Below the pieces are notes generated by a model. It was not told where the DNA came from, did not search any database, and saw nothing but the letters and a program-made list of their open reading frames with translations. From Desulfarculus sp. (GTDB taxonomy: Bacteria > Desulfobacterota > Desulfarculia > Desulfarculales > Desulfarculaceae), in the NCBI GenBank assembly GCA_003605055.1, contig QZKP01000053.1:24347-88346 (forward strand): a stretch of DNA of 64,000 nt, given 5' to 3'. Positions 15,639 through 26,406 of the stretch are shown here, one piece after another. The translations under genes and the position numbers were made by a program. Every line of letters starts with the position of its first letter. Position 1 is the first letter of the stretch.

Positions 15639-17453
15639 TTGGGCGAGACGGGCAACAAGACCCTGGGCCAGTTCTTCCTGGACCGGGTGGCCGAGCGGGG
15701 CGACACCGTGGCCCTGCGCGAAAAGGACTTCGGCATCTGGCAGGAGGCGACCTGGAACCAGTACCTGGAGCACGTCAAGCACTTCGCCTTGGGGCTCAAG
15801 GCCCTGGGGTTTGAGCGCGGCGACCACCTGGCCATCCTGTCGGAGAACTGCCGGGAGTGGCTCTACGCCGAGCTGGCCGCCATCTGCCTGGGCGGCGTCT
15901 CGGTGGGGGTGTACTCCACCAGCCCCTACCCCGAGGTACACTACGTGGTCCAGCACGCGGACGCGGTCTTGGTGGTCTGCGAGGACCAGGAGCAGACCGA
16001 CAAGATTTTGCAGGTCTGGGACCAGCTGCCCCTGGTCAAGAAGATCATCGTCAAGGACATGAAGGGGCTCAGGCACTACCGCAGGGACATCATCATGTCC
16101 TTCGCGGAGGTGGAGGAGCTGGGCCGGGAGCTGGCCGCCAGAGAGCCCGGGCTCTTCCTGGCCGAGGTGGCCCAGGGCCGGCCCGAGGAGGTGTGCATCA
16201 TGGTCTACACCTCCGGCACCACCGGCCCGCCCAAGGGGGCCATGATCAACCACCGCAACGTGGAGGCCACGGCCATCGCCACCGCCGAGGCCATCGGCGC
16301 CACGGCCAGCGACAGCGTGGTCTCCTACCTGCCCCTGTGCCACGTGGCCGAAAAGATATTCTCGCTTTTCCTGCCCCTGCACCTGGGCTACACGGTCAAC
16401 TTCGCCGAGAACATCGCCACCATCCAGGCGGACCTCAGAGAGATCGCCCCCACCGTGTTCCTGGGGGTGCCGCGCATCTGGGAGAAACTGCAGTCGGCCA
16501 TCCTGATCACCATCAAGGACTCCAGCCGGCTCAAACGCTGGCTCTTTGAGCGCTGCCTGGCCCTGGGCTACCGCCTGTCGGAAAAGCGCCTGGCCAACCG
16601 TCCCTGGAACCCGGGCCAGAAGCTGGCCTGGTGGCTGGCCTACTGGCTGATGCTGCGCGCCCTGCAGAACTTCGTGGGCCTGCGCCAGGTGCGCTTCTGC
16701 TTCAGCGCCGCCGCGCCCATCAGCCCGGACGTGCTGCGCTTCTTCCACGCCATCGGCATCCGGGTCAAGGAAGGCTACGGCATGACCGAGACCACGGGCC
16801 TGTCCTTCATCCACATGGGCCAGGACATCCGCATGGGCACCGTGGGCAAGCCCATCTCCTGCGTCCAATTCAAGCTGGCCCCGGACGGGGAGCTGCTCAA
16901 GGGCGGGCCGGCGGTGTTCCAGGGCTACTACAAGAACCAGGCGGCCACGGCCAGCACCATCGTGGACGGCTGGCTGCACACCGGCGACGTGGCCGAGGTG
17001 GACGAGAACGGCCATCTGCGCATCGTGGACCGCAAGAAGGACATCATCATCACCTCCGGCGGCAAGAACATCGCCCCCAGCGAGATCGAGAACGCCCTGA
17101 AGGTCAGCCCCTACGTCAAGGAGGCCATCGTCCTGGGCGACGGCCGCAACTTCCTGGCGGCCATGATCCAGATAGACTTTGACAACGTGGGCAAGTGGGC
17201 CACGGACCGCCGCATTGCATACACCAACTTCAAGAACCTCTCGCAACTGCCCGAGGTGCGCGAGCTGATCGGCCAGGAGGTGGACCGGGTCAACGCCCAG
17301 TTCGCCCGGGTGGAAAACGTGCGCAAGTTCCTGCTCTTGACCAAGGAGCTGGACCACGACGACGACGAACTCACCGCCACCATGAAGGTGCGCCGCTCCA
17401 ACATAAACAAGAAGTTCGCCGCCGAGATACAGGCCATCTACGGCCAGTCCTGA
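15639..17453 (+). CDS. Long-chain acyl-CoA synthetase-like AMP-dependent ligase
   Basis: 604 residues, TTG start after GAGGGGAG. The AMP-binding signature VYTSGTTGPPKG lies near residue 190, GYGMTETTG near 380, and the hinge/adenylation motifs GWLHTGDVAEVDENG and ITSGGKNIAPSEIEN follow. It activates a carboxylic acid to acyl-AMP and then acyl-CoA. The AMP-dependent long-chain (FACL/AAE) form with the inserted region WEKLQSA is clear. Its position directly after livF suggests that acids imported by the Liv system are trapped as CoA esters (inference). Confidence 0.88.
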   Translation: MGETGNKTLGQFFLDRVAERGDTVALREKDFGIWQEATWNQYLEHVKHFALGLKALGFERGDHLAILSENCREWLYAELAAICLGGVSVGVYSTSPYPEVHYVVQHADAVLVVCEDQEQTDKILQVWDQLPLVKKIIVKDMKGLRHYRRDIIMSFAEVEELGRELAAREPGLFLAEVAQGRPEEVCIMVYTSGTTGPPKGAMINHRNVEATAIATAEAIGATASDSVVSYLPLCHVAEKIFSLFLPLHLGYTVNFAENIATIQADLREIAPTVFLGVPRIWEKLQSAILITIKDSSRLKRWLFERCLALGYRLSEKRLANRPWNPGQKLAWWLAYWLMLRALQNFVGLRQVRFCFSAAAPISPDVLRFFHAIGIRVKEGYGMTETTGLSFIHMGQDIRMGTVGKPISCVQFKLAPDGELLKGGPAVFQGYYKNQAATASTIVDGWLHTGDVAEVDENGHLRIVDRKKDIIITSGGKNIAPSEIENALKVSPYVKEAIVLGDGRNFLAAMIQIDFDNVGKWATDRRIAYTNFKNLSQLPEVRELIGQEVDRVNAQFARVENVRKFLLLTKELDHDDDELTATMKVRRSNINKKFAAEIQAIYGQS

Positions 17454-17795
17454 GCGCCCGGCCGCCCTGGACCGCAGCGTTGAATTGTGAAACGCTTACT
17501 TCCCGGCCCGGCTTTGCGGTATAATCATCAATAAATTCCCGCGGTTTTTCCTGTTGGCGCCATCTCGGCTGTTGCAACCTGTAACAACAGCCGCGGGAGG
17601 CCGGCCTTGGCTTCGCCACTGGTTAGGCCAGCCATATCCACAGGTTGGCCGGGCGGGCCCTGGCTTGGCACGGATATTACATGCATCAGGGGCATGACCG
17701 CCCCAGTTGCGCATAGGCCGGGCACGGCCGGGGCGTCCGGGTGGGCGGCGCCCCTGGGGGCGCGGCGCAAGGGCCGGGCCGCCGCGGGAGGCGCC
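17454..17795. other. Intergenic region before the SulP/phosphorelay locus
   Basis: About 340 bases without a convincing gene. It contains TATAAT at 17519-17524 with only a poor -35, and a sigma-54-like site at 17666-17681. A frame open back to 17607 runs into the downstream kinase but lacks kinase-like residues before 17796. No strong terminator after the ligase was found. Confidence 0.4.
17666..17681 (+). promoter_or_regulatory. Candidate sigma-54 promoter
   Basis: TGGCACG (17666-17672), four bases, then TTACA (17677-17681). The sigma-54 consensus is TGGCACG-N4-TTGCA/T, so the -24 half is perfect and the -12 half has AC in place of GC. It lies 115 bases before a kinase whose partner is an NtrC-type sigma-54 activator. 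Confidence 0.35.
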
Positions 17796-19238
<1,443 letters not shown>

Positions 19239-19243
19239 GGCCC

Positions 19244-20605
19244 ATGCCTCGCCCAGCCCGCCTGCTGATCGTGGAGGACGACCACCTGGCCCGGCGCAAC
19301 CTGCAGCACATCCTGGAGCGGGGGGGCGAGTACCAGGTGACCGCGGCCGGCGGCGGCCAGGAGGCCCTGGACCTGCTGCGCCACCAGGAGTTCGACCTGG
19401 TGCTCACCGACCTGCGCATGGAAAAAGTGGACGGCATGCAGGTGCTGGCCGAGGCCAAGCGCCTGCAGCCCGACGGCGAGGTGATCATGCTCACCGCCTT
19501 CGCCTCGGTGGATTCGGCCATCGAGGCCATGAAGCGCGGGGCCTTCCACTACATCGCCAAGCCCTACAAGATAGACGAGGTGCGGGCCCAGGTGGCCCAC
19601 GCCCTGGAAAAGGCCCGCCTGCGCCAGGAGCTGGCCCGCCTGAAAAGCGAGGTGCGCGCCCGCGACGGCGTGGGCTCCATCGTGGGCCAGCACCCGCGCA
19701 TCCAGGAGCTGATCCGCACCGTGGCCCGCATCGCCCCCACGGACTGCAACGTGCTGTTGGTGGGCGAGACCGGCACCGGCAAGGAGCTTTTCGCCCGGGC
19801 CCTGCACCAGGCCAGCCCCCGGGGCGAGGGGCGCTTCGTGGCCTTCAACTGCGCGGCCCTGTCCGCCGAGCTGCTGGTCAGCGAGCTGTTCGGCCACGAG
19901 AAGGGCTCCTTCACCGGGGCCACGGCCACCAAGACCGGCCTGTTCGAGGCCGCCGACGGCGGCACCATCTTCCTGGACGAGATCGGCGACATGCCCGCGG
20001 CCATGCAGGTTAAGCTGCTGCGGGTGATCCAGGAGAAGGCCGTCACCCGGGTGGGCGGCACCGAGCCCCTGAGCGTGGACGTGCGCATCGTGGCCGCCAC
20101 CAACCAGGACCTCAAGCGCCTGGTGGAGGAGGGGGCCTTCCGCTCGGACCTGTTCTACCGGCTCAACGTGGTCTGCCTGGAGCTGCCCCCCCTGCGCGAG
20201 CATGGCGACGACATACCCCTGCTGGCCCAGCACTTCCTGCAGAAGCACGCCCAGAAGCAGAACAAGGACATCAAGGGCATAGCGCCGGAGATGCTGGCCG
20301 CCCTGCGCCGCTACCGCTTTCCGGGCAACGTGCGCGAGCTGGAGAACCTCATCGAGCGGGCGGTGACCCTGGGCCGAGGAGAGCGGTTGGAGCCGACGGA
20401 CCTGCCCGAGGAGGTGCAAGGGCAGGCGGAGACGGCGCCGGAGGAGGAGGGCGGCCGTCAGGCCACCCTGGAGGAGAGAGAGTGCGAGTACATCAAGCTG
20501 GTGCTGTCCCAGACCGGGGGCAACAAGACCCGCGCGGCGGAGATACTGGGGATAGATCGGGTGTCCCTGTGGCGCAAGATCAAGAAGTACGGGTTAGCGC
20601 AGTGA
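19244..20605 (+). CDS. NtrC-family sigma-54-dependent response regulator
   Basis: 453 residues: receiver domain 1-120 (VEDD near 10, phospho-acceptor in LVLTDLRM, Lys in AKPYK), sigma-54 AAA+ domain about 140-380 with Walker A GETGTGKE and the sigma-54-contacting loop GSFTGA, and a Fis-type HTH at the C-terminus ([19 protein letters not shown]). It activates sigma-54 promoters when phosphorylated. It is paired with the upstream kinase and overlaps the SulP start by 4 bases, so it likely controls this locus. Confidence 0.93.
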   Translation: MPRPARLLIVEDDHLARRNLQHILERGGEYQVTAAGGGQEALDLLRHQEFDLVLTDLRMEKVDGMQVLAEAKRLQPDGEVIMLTAFASVDSAIEAMKRGAFHYIAKPYKIDEVRAQVAHALEKARLRQELARLKSEVRARDGVGSIVGQHPRIQELIRTVARIAPTDCNVLLVGETGTGKELFARALHQASPRGEGRFVAFNCAALSAELLVSELFGHEKGSFTGATATKTGLFEAADGGTIFLDEIGDMPAAMQVKLLRVIQEKAVTRVGGTEPLSVDVRIVAATNQDLKRLVEEGAFRSDLFYRLNVVCLELPPLREHGDDIPLLAQHFLQKHAQKQNKDIKGIAPEMLAALRRYRFPGNVRELENLIERAVTLGRGERLEPTDLPEEVQGQAETAPEEEGGRQATLEERECEYIKLVLSQTGGNKTRAAEILGIDRVSLWRKIKKYGLAQ

Positions 20606-22791
20606 AGCAAAACCAAGACAAAGGGCTCCTGGCCCTGGCCAGCCGGATGCTGCCCTTCCTGGGCTGGTTCAGGGACTACAATGCGGTCAAACTGAGGGTG
20701 GACCTGGTGGCCGGGGTCACCGTGGCCCTGGTGTTGATCCCCCAGTCCATGGCCTACGCCCAGTTGGCCGGCCTGCCGGCCTACTACGGCCTTTACGCGG
20801 CCTTCCTGCCCCCCATGGTGGCGGCCATGTTCGGCTCCTCCATGCAACTGGCCACCGGGCCGGTGGCGGTGGTCTCCTTGATGACCGCCGCCTCCCTGGA
20901 GCCTCTGGCCACCGCGGGCAGCGAGGCCTTCATCACCTACGCCATCCTGCTGGCCCTGATCGTGGGGGTCTTCCAGTTCCTTTTGGGGGTGCTGCGCCTG
21001 GGGCTGGTGGTGAACTTCCTTTCCCACCCGGTGGTCAACGGCTTCACCAACGCCGCGGCCATCATCATCGCCTCCAGCCAGCTCTCCAAGATGTTCGGGG
21101 TGTACGTGGACAAGGCCGAGCACCACTACGAGACCATCTGGCGGGTGCTCCTGGGCGCGGTGCAATACACCCACTGGCCCACCCTGGCCATGGGGGCGGG
21201 GGCCTTCGCCATCATGTGGGGGCTCAAGCGCCTCAACCCCAAGATCCCCTACGTGCTGGCGGCGGTGGCGGCGACCACCCTGGTCTCCTGGGCCACCGGC
21301 TTCCAGCACGACGCCCGGGCGCCGCTGGCGGCCATCATGGAGCCCGCGGTGCAGGCGGAGATAAAGTCCTACAACCAAGTGGTGCGGCGCATCCAGGAGC
21401 TGGGCGAGGCCCGGGCGGGGGCCAACGTGAGGGCCCGTCAGGCCAAAGAAGCCCAGGGGCCGGACTCCCTGGAGGCCCTGAAGCTGTCGCAGGAGGCCCA
21501 CCTGGACTCGATGATGATCCAGACCGAGGAGGGCAAGGCCCACCTGCTGCGCGAGCGCCTGCGCTCCTACAAGTTCATCGGCGTCAAGGGTCCGGACGGC
21601 TCCCTGCGCTTCCAGCGCCTGGGCCAGGCCCCGGCCGGCGCCGACGGCGACGGCCGCACCTGGCGCCTGCGGGTGGGCAACCGGGCCCTGGAGGAGAACA
21701 AGCTGCGCCTGGAGGGCGGCGGGGCGGTGGTGGGCGACATCCCGCCGGGCCTGCCCACCCTGAGTCTGCCCACCCTGGACTGGGGGGTGGGGCTGCAACT
21801 GTTCCCCTACGCGGTGATCATCTCCCTGCTGGGCTTCATGGAGGCCATCAGCATCGCCAAGGCCATGGCCGCCAAGACCGGCCAGCGCCTGGACCCCAAC
21901 CAGGAGCTGATCGGCCAGGGCCTGGCCAACATGCTGGGCTGCCTGGGCAAGAGCTACCCGGTCTCGGGCTCCTTTTCCCGCTCGGCGGTGAACCTGCAGG
22001 CCGGCGCCCAGACCGGGCTGTCCAGCGTGGTCACCAGCCTGATGGTGGTGATCGTGCTCCTGCTGTTCACCCCCCTGCTCTACCACCTGCCCCAGGCGGT
22101 GCTGGCCGCGGTGATCATGATGGCGGTGGTGGGGCTGATCAACGTCAGCGGCTTCGTGCACGCCTGGAAGGCCCAGTGGTACGATGGGGCCATCAGCATC
22201 ATCACCTTCCTGTGCACCCTGGCCTTCGCCCCCCACCTGGACAAGGGCATCATGGTCGGGGTGGTGTTGTCGCTGTTGGTGTTCCTCTACAAGAGCATGC
22301 GCCCGCGGGTGGCGGCCCTGTCCATGCACCCGGACTGCTCCCTGCGCGACGCCGCCCACTACAAGCTGCGTCAGTGCGAGCACGTGGCGGTGGTGCGCTT
22401 CGACGGGCCTTTGTTCTTCGCCAACGCCAGCTTCCTGGAGGACCAGATAGACGAGCGCATCCGCCACATGCCCAAGCTGAGGCACATCCTGGTGGTGGCC
22501 AACGGCGTCAACGACATAGACGCCTCCGGCGAGGACACCTTGTCCTTGATCGTGGACCGGGTGCGCAGCGCCGGCTACGACATCAGCTTCAGCCACATCA
22601 AGGAGAACGTGCTGGAGGCCATGAAGCGCACCCATCTGCTGGCCAAGATCGGCGAGGATCACATCTACCCCCTGGCCTCGGTGGCCATCGGGGCCATTCA
22701 CGAGTCGGCCCACCGCGACTCGCGGGAGGAATCCTGCCCCCTGGTCAACGTGTGCCCCCTGGAGGCGGTGCACGAGTCGGGAGGAGAGTAG
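20602..22791 (+). CDS. SulP-family anion transporter with STAS domain and large soluble insert
   Basis: 729 residues from GTG 20602, which overlaps the regulator stop (GTGA). The N-terminal core has the SulP signature segments PQSMAYAQLAGLPAYYGLYA and NGFTNAAAIIIASSQL. Residues about 234-392 are a polar, partly coiled-coil insert absent from ordinary SulP proteins. The membrane core resumes (PYAVIISLLGFMEAISIAKA), and a STAS domain occupies about 590-700 with NDIDASGED at the usual regulatory Ser site. SulP proteins import sulfate or bicarbonate or exchange anions. The carbonic anhydrase in the same run favours bicarbonate, while sulfate remains possible in a sulfate reducer (inference). Confidence 0.85.
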   Translation: MKQNQDKGLLALASRMLPFLGWFRDYNAVKLRVDLVAGVTVALVLIPQSMAYAQLAGLPAYYGLYAAFLPPMVAAMFGSSMQLATGPVAVVSLMTAASLEPLATAGSEAFITYAILLALIVGVFQFLLGVLRLGLVVNFLSHPVVNGFTNAAAIIIASSQLSKMFGVYVDKAEHHYETIWRVLLGAVQYTHWPTLAMGAGAFAIMWGLKRLNPKIPYVLAAVAATTLVSWATGFQHDARAPLAAIMEPAVQAEIKSYNQVVRRIQELGEARAGANVRARQAKEAQGPDSLEALKLSQEAHLDSMMIQTEEGKAHLLRERLRSYKFIGVKGPDGSLRFQRLGQAPAGADGDGRTWRLRVGNRALEENKLRLEGGGAVVGDIPPGLPTLSLPTLDWGVGLQLFPYAVIISLLGFMEAISIAKAMAAKTGQRLDPNQELIGQGLANMLGCLGKSYPVSGSFSRSAVNLQAGAQTGLSSVVTSLMVVIVLLLFTPLLYHLPQAVLAAVIMMAVVGLINVSGFVHAWKAQWYDGAISIITFLCTLAFAPHLDKGIMVGVVLSLLVFLYKSMRPRVAALSMHPDCSLRDAAHYKLRQCEHVAVVRFDGPLFFANASFLEDQIDERIRHMPKLRHILVVANGVNDIDASGEDTLSLIVDRVRSAGYDISFSHIKENVLEAMKRTHLLAKIGEDHIYPLASVAIGAIHESAHRDSREESCPLVNVCPLEAVHESGGE

Positions 22792-22794
22792 CTC

Positions 22795-24018
22795 ATGTGC
22801 GTGGTCAACATATTCAGTGGTTCATTCTGCGGGGCCGAGGAGGTGGCTCAGGGGGTGGCCTCCCGCCTGGGGTATCCCCTGCTGCGCGACGAGGACCTGA
22901 TCGGCCGCCTGGCCCGCGAGGGCTCTCCCGGCGCCGGCGCCCTGCGCCGGGCCATGTACGGACGGCCCTCGGTCTTCAATCAGTTCTCCCACGAGCGCGA
23001 GCGGGCGGTCAGCCGCCTGAAGATCGGGGTGGCCCAGCTCCTGGCCTCGGAAAACCTGGTGCTGCTGGGCTTCGCTTCCCACCTGGTGCCGCGCACCATC
23101 TCCCACGTGCTGGACGTGTGCCTGATCGCCGAGAGCAAGCGCCGGGCGGTGCAGGCCGCCCGCGAGCTGGGCCTGAGCGAAAAGGACGCCCTGGCCCGGG
23201 TGCACAAGGACCACGAGGCCGCCATCCGCTGGGTGGAGTATTTGCGCGACCGGGAGCCCTGGGACCCGGAGCTCTACGACGTGCGCCTGGCCATGGACCA
23301 GACCACGGTGGAGGATGCCGTGGAGCTGATCTGCGACAACGCCGCCAGCGACATCCTGGTCCCCAACCAGGCCTCCCGCCGGGCGGCGGCCGACTTCTAC
23401 CTGGCGGCCCGGGTGGAGGCGGCCCTGCTGGCCCAGGGCCACAACTCCCGCGACGCCCAGGTCAGCGCCCAGGACGGCCAGGTGAGCATCCTGGTCAACA
23501 AAAAGGTGATGATGCTGGGCCGGCTCAGCGAGGATCTGGAGCGCCTGGCCCAGGGCGTGGAGGGGGTGGCGGGGGTGAAGGTGGAGCCCGGCCCGGGCTA
23601 CTACCAGGCCGACGTGTACCGCCGGGCCGACTTCCAGCTCCCCTCCAAGGTGCTCCTGGTGGACGACGAGCGCGAGTTCGTGCAGACGCTGTCCGAGCGC
23701 CTGCTGCTCCGGGAGATAGGCTCGGCGGTGGTCTACGACGGCGCCGAGGCGCTGCGGGTGGTGGCCGAGGACGAGCCGGACGTGATCGTCCTGGACCTGA
23801 AGATGCCGGGCATAGACGGCGTGGAGGTCTTAAAGCGCATCAAGCAGGACCACCCCGAGGTGGAGGTGATCATCCTCACCGGCCACGGCTCGCAGCAGGA
23901 CCGGGAGGTGTGTTTGCAACTGGGCGCCTTCGCCTACCTGGAGAAGCCGGTGGACATCAACGAGCTCTCCCGGGCCATGCAGGGGGCCTATGACAAGATA
24001 CGGGCCCGGCAGGAGTAG
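22795..24018 (+). CDS. Cytidylate-kinase-like / BON-like / receiver fusion protein
   Basis: 407 residues starting 3 bases after the SulP stop. Residues 1-200 resemble the cytidylate kinase-like family: GYPLLRDEDLIGRLA and the ESKRRAVQAARELGLSEKDA lid region. The phosphate loop, however, reads FSGSFCGAEEV and lacks the GKS/T of a working P-loop. Residues about 205-280 look like a BON domain (pattern LARGVEGVAGVKVE in spirit). Residues 283-400 are a receiver (VDDERE, acceptor in IVLDLKMPG, EKPVD). It probably senses a nucleotide or anion state and takes part in the phosphorelay around SulP. Whether the kinase-like part is catalytic is doubtful. Confidence 0.75.
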   Translation: MCVVNIFSGSFCGAEEVAQGVASRLGYPLLRDEDLIGRLAREGSPGAGALRRAMYGRPSVFNQFSHERERAVSRLKIGVAQLLASENLVLLGFASHLVPRTISHVLDVCLIAESKRRAVQAARELGLSEKDALARVHKDHEAAIRWVEYLRDREPWDPELYDVRLAMDQTTVEDAVELICDNAASDILVPNQASRRAAADFYLAARVEAALLAQGHNSRDAQVSAQDGQVSILVNKKVMMLGRLSEDLERLAQGVEGVAGVKVEPGPGYYQADVYRRADFQLPSKVLLVDDEREFVQTLSERLLLREIGSAVVYDGAEALRVVAEDEPDVIVLDLKMPGIDGVEVLKRIKQDHPEVEVIILTGHGSQQDREVCLQLGAFAYLEKPVDINELSRAMQGAYDKIRARQE

Positions 24019-24275
24019 CCCGCATATTTCATGAGGGTTGGGCGGTATCAAACAACGATTTAGTATTCATGGGAGCCATATGAAAAAGGTGCCGACATTA
24101 TCAGGGTACGGTTTGCACCCAAGCCCGGCACAGCCAGCCACCGGCAGACAAGGCGTCTGGCAAGTGAGGGCCGCAGGCGTAGCCAAAGCTACGTCGAGGC
24201 GCGAGCGCAGCCAGCAACGCAGTGTGCCGGTGGCTGGCGCAGCCGGACGCACAGCCCTCATGAAGTATGCGGGCT
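24017..24275. mobile_element. MITE-like element with nested inverted repeats
   Basis: The ends 24017-24040 and 24252-24275 are inverted repeats of 24 bases with two mismatches. Inside, 24133-24146 and 24225-24238 form a perfect 14-base inverted repeat, and 24178-24183/24188-24193 a perfect 6-base hairpin. No transposase is encoded. The element lies between the CMK-like gene and the Cache kinase; the stop of the former and the ATG of the latter (24267) are inside its ends. No clear target-site duplication was seen. It may be a non-autonomous transposon or a structured repeat such as an extragenic palindrome. Confidence 0.6.
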
Positions 24276-26021
24276 AACTTGCAGCTCTGGAGCAAAATAA
24301 AGCCCGCCTTCTGGGACCGGCGCGACTCGGACCTGGAGCTACTCAACTACCGGCGGCTGTGGCGCACCACCTTCTGGCTGGCGGTGGCGGTGACCCTGAC
24401 CCCCCTGATGTTTCTGGCCCTGATCAACCTCTATCAGTTCCAGCAGCAGTACCAGATGCAGCACGGGGAGATAACCAGCCATCTGCAGCGGCTCATGGCC
24501 ATCAGCCGGGTGCAGATATCAGACTTCCTGGACGAGCGCCGGGCGGCCCTGACCTACGTGAGCCTGGCCAACACCTTCCAGGAGTTGGCCGAGCACAGAC
24601 ATCTGGCCCGGGTTTTCTCGCGCCTGCGCCAGTCCTTCGGCGGCTTCGTGGACCTGGGGCTCATAGACGCCGCCGGCATCCAGCGGACCTACGTGGGCCC
24701 CTACAACCTGCAGGGCCGCGACTACAGGGACCAGGACTGGTACAAGGAGGTGCAGATCCGGGGCATCTACGTCAGCGACGTGTTCCTGGGCCACCGCAAC
24801 TTCCCCCACTTCGTCATCGCCGTGCGTCACGAGCGGGCCGGCGAAGAGCCCTACGTGATCCGGACCACCATTGACACCGGCCGGCTCAACGAGCTGCTGC
24901 GGGCCACGGACCTGCAGCCCAGCGGCGACATCTTCCTGGTCAACCAGCAGGGCGTGCTGCAAACCCCCTCCCGGCTCTACGGCGGGGTGCTGGCCGGCTT
25001 CTCCCTGCTCAGCGGCCCGCCGGCCGAGTGGCACGGCATACGGGAGGTGGCCGACAACCAGGACCGCAGGCTGCTCCTGGGCCTGGCCCGCATCCAGGGC
25101 ACCCCCCTGACCCTGGTGGTGGTCAAGCAGCCCCAGGCCCTGCTGCACAAGTGGGACCTGCTGCGCATCAACGTGATCGTCATGGTGGGGCTGAGCGTGG
25201 TGGCCATTTTGGTGGTGATCTGGTGGGTCTCCTCCACCCTGGTTAACCGCATCTACGATGCCGACCTGCGGCGGGCCTCCATGCTGCACGAGGCCGAGTA
25301 CACCAACAAGCTGGCCTCCATCGGCCGCCTGGCCGCGGGCGTGGCCCACGAGATCAACAACCCGGTGGCCATCATCAACGAGAAGGTGGGGCTGATGCGC
25401 GACCTACTGGGCGTGAGCCAGGACTTCGCGCACAAGGAGAAGTTCCTGCAGCAGGCGGCGGTGATCCAGGACTCGGTGCGCCGGGTCAGCGAGATCACCC
25501 ACCGGCTCTTGGGCTTCGCCCGCCACCTGCCGCTGAGGAACGAGGAGATTTATTTGGAGGCCCTGATCCGCGAGGTGCTGGGCTTCCTGGGCAAGGAGGC
25601 CGAGTACCGCAACATAGACATAAACCTGATGATCCCCAAGGAGATCGCGCCCATCCAGGCGGACAAGGGCCAGTTGCAGCAGGTGCTGCTCAACATCATC
25701 AACAACGCCCTGGCCGCTCTGGAGAGCGGCGGGGAGATCAACATCTCGGTGGCCGAGCAGCCCGGGGACAAGGTGGCCATCAGCATCGCCGACAACGGAG
25801 AGGGCATCCCCAAGGACCATCTGCAGCGCATATTCGAGCCTTTCTTCTCCACCAAGGGAGAGAAGGGCACCGGCCTGGGGCTGTCCATAACCTACGGCAT
25901 CGTGCGCAAGATGGGCGGGCGCATCGAGGTGGAAAGCGAGCCGGGCGAGGGCACCACTTTCACCGTGATCCTGCCCCGCAGACAACCGACCTCCAACCAG
26001 CCGGCGCCGGCGGCGGTCTGA
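24267..26021 (+). CDS. Sensor histidine kinase with extracytoplasmic Cache-type domain
   Basis: 584 residues. Membrane segments lie at about 34-56 and 300-325; between them is a double-Cache-like sensor with YVGPYNLQGRDYRDQDWY. The cytoplasmic part has HisKA with GVAHEINNPVAIINEK, the N-box LLNIINNALAAL, and G-boxes DNGEGI and [11 protein letters not shown] 24267 lies inside the right repeat of the MITE-like element and has no strong Shine-Dalgarno, so expression could depend on the element. Its receiver partner is likely the next gene, 20 bases downstream. The ligand is unknown; Cache domains often bind small carboxylates or amino acids. Confidence 0.86.
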   Translation: MRANLQLWSKIKPAFWDRRDSDLELLNYRRLWRTTFWLAVAVTLTPLMFLALINLYQFQQQYQMQHGEITSHLQRLMAISRVQISDFLDERRAALTYVSLANTFQELAEHRHLARVFSRLRQSFGGFVDLGLIDAAGIQRTYVGPYNLQGRDYRDQDWYKEVQIRGIYVSDVFLGHRNFPHFVIAVRHERAGEEPYVIRTTIDTGRLNELLRATDLQPSGDIFLVNQQGVLQTPSRLYGGVLAGFSLLSGPPAEWHGIREVADNQDRRLLLGLARIQGTPLTLVVVKQPQALLHKWDLLRINVIVMVGLSVVAILVVIWWVSSTLVNRIYDADLRRASMLHEAEYTNKLASIGRLAAGVAHEINNPVAIINEKVGLMRDLLGVSQDFAHKEKFLQQAAVIQDSVRRVSEITHRLLGFARHLPLRNEEIYLEALIREVLGFLGKEAEYRNIDINLMIPKEIAPIQADKGQLQQVLLNIINNALAALESGGEINISVAEQPGDKVAISIADNGEGIPKDHLQRIFEPFFSTKGEKGTGLGLSITYGIVRKMGGRIEVESEPGEGTTFTVILPRRQPTSNQPAPAAV

Positions 26022-26041
26022 GGAGCGGGCGGAAGGAAGCC

Positions 26042-26395
26042 ATGAGGGTTTTACTGATAGACGACGAGAAGGAGCTGGTCTCCACCCTCTCCGAGCGGCT
26101 GGACCTGCGGGGCATAGCCAACGACTGGGCCACCAGCGGCGAGCAGGGGCTGGAGCTGCTGGCGGCCAAGAACTTCGACTGGGTGGTGGTGGACCTGAAG
26201 ATGCCCGGCCTGGGCGGCGTGGGCACCATCCAGGCCATCAAGCGCCGGCAGCCCCAGGCGAGGGTGATGCTGCTCACCGGCCACAGCGCCGCCGAGGACC
26301 TGAAGCAGGCCCTGGAGATGGGCGCGGACCGCTACCTGGTCAAGCCGGTGGACATTGACGACCTGCTGGCCTTGATGCAGCAGGGCCGGGACTAG
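26042..26395 (+). CDS. Single-domain response regulator (CheY-like)
   Basis: 117 residues, almost exactly one receiver domain: acidic pair DDE at 7-9, phospho-acceptor in VVVDLKMPG, Thr in LLTGH, Lys in LVKPVD. It has no output domain. It starts 20 bases after the Cache kinase. The DLKMPG/KPVD wording is shared with the receiver of the CMK-like fusion and with the receiver at 27808, so these three appear to be related paralogs that may exchange phosphate. Confidence 0.88.
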   Translation: MRVLLIDDEKELVSTLSERLDLRGIANDWATSGEQGLELLAAKNFDWVVVDLKMPGLGGVGTIQAIKRRQPQARVMLLTGHSAAEDLKQALEMGADRYLVKPVDIDDLLALMQQGRD

Positions 26396-26406
26396 GAGGA
26401 ATTACG

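Noticed and set aside
20458..22773. Long minus-strand open frame of 771 codons opposite SulP
   Set aside because: Antisense shadow of a high-GC gene with His/Gln/Gly-rich translation and no domain-like segments.
21216..23993. Open frame of 925 codons in another plus frame over SulP and the CMK-like gene
   Set aside because: Arg/Gly/Pro-rich shadow; crosses two well-supported genes.
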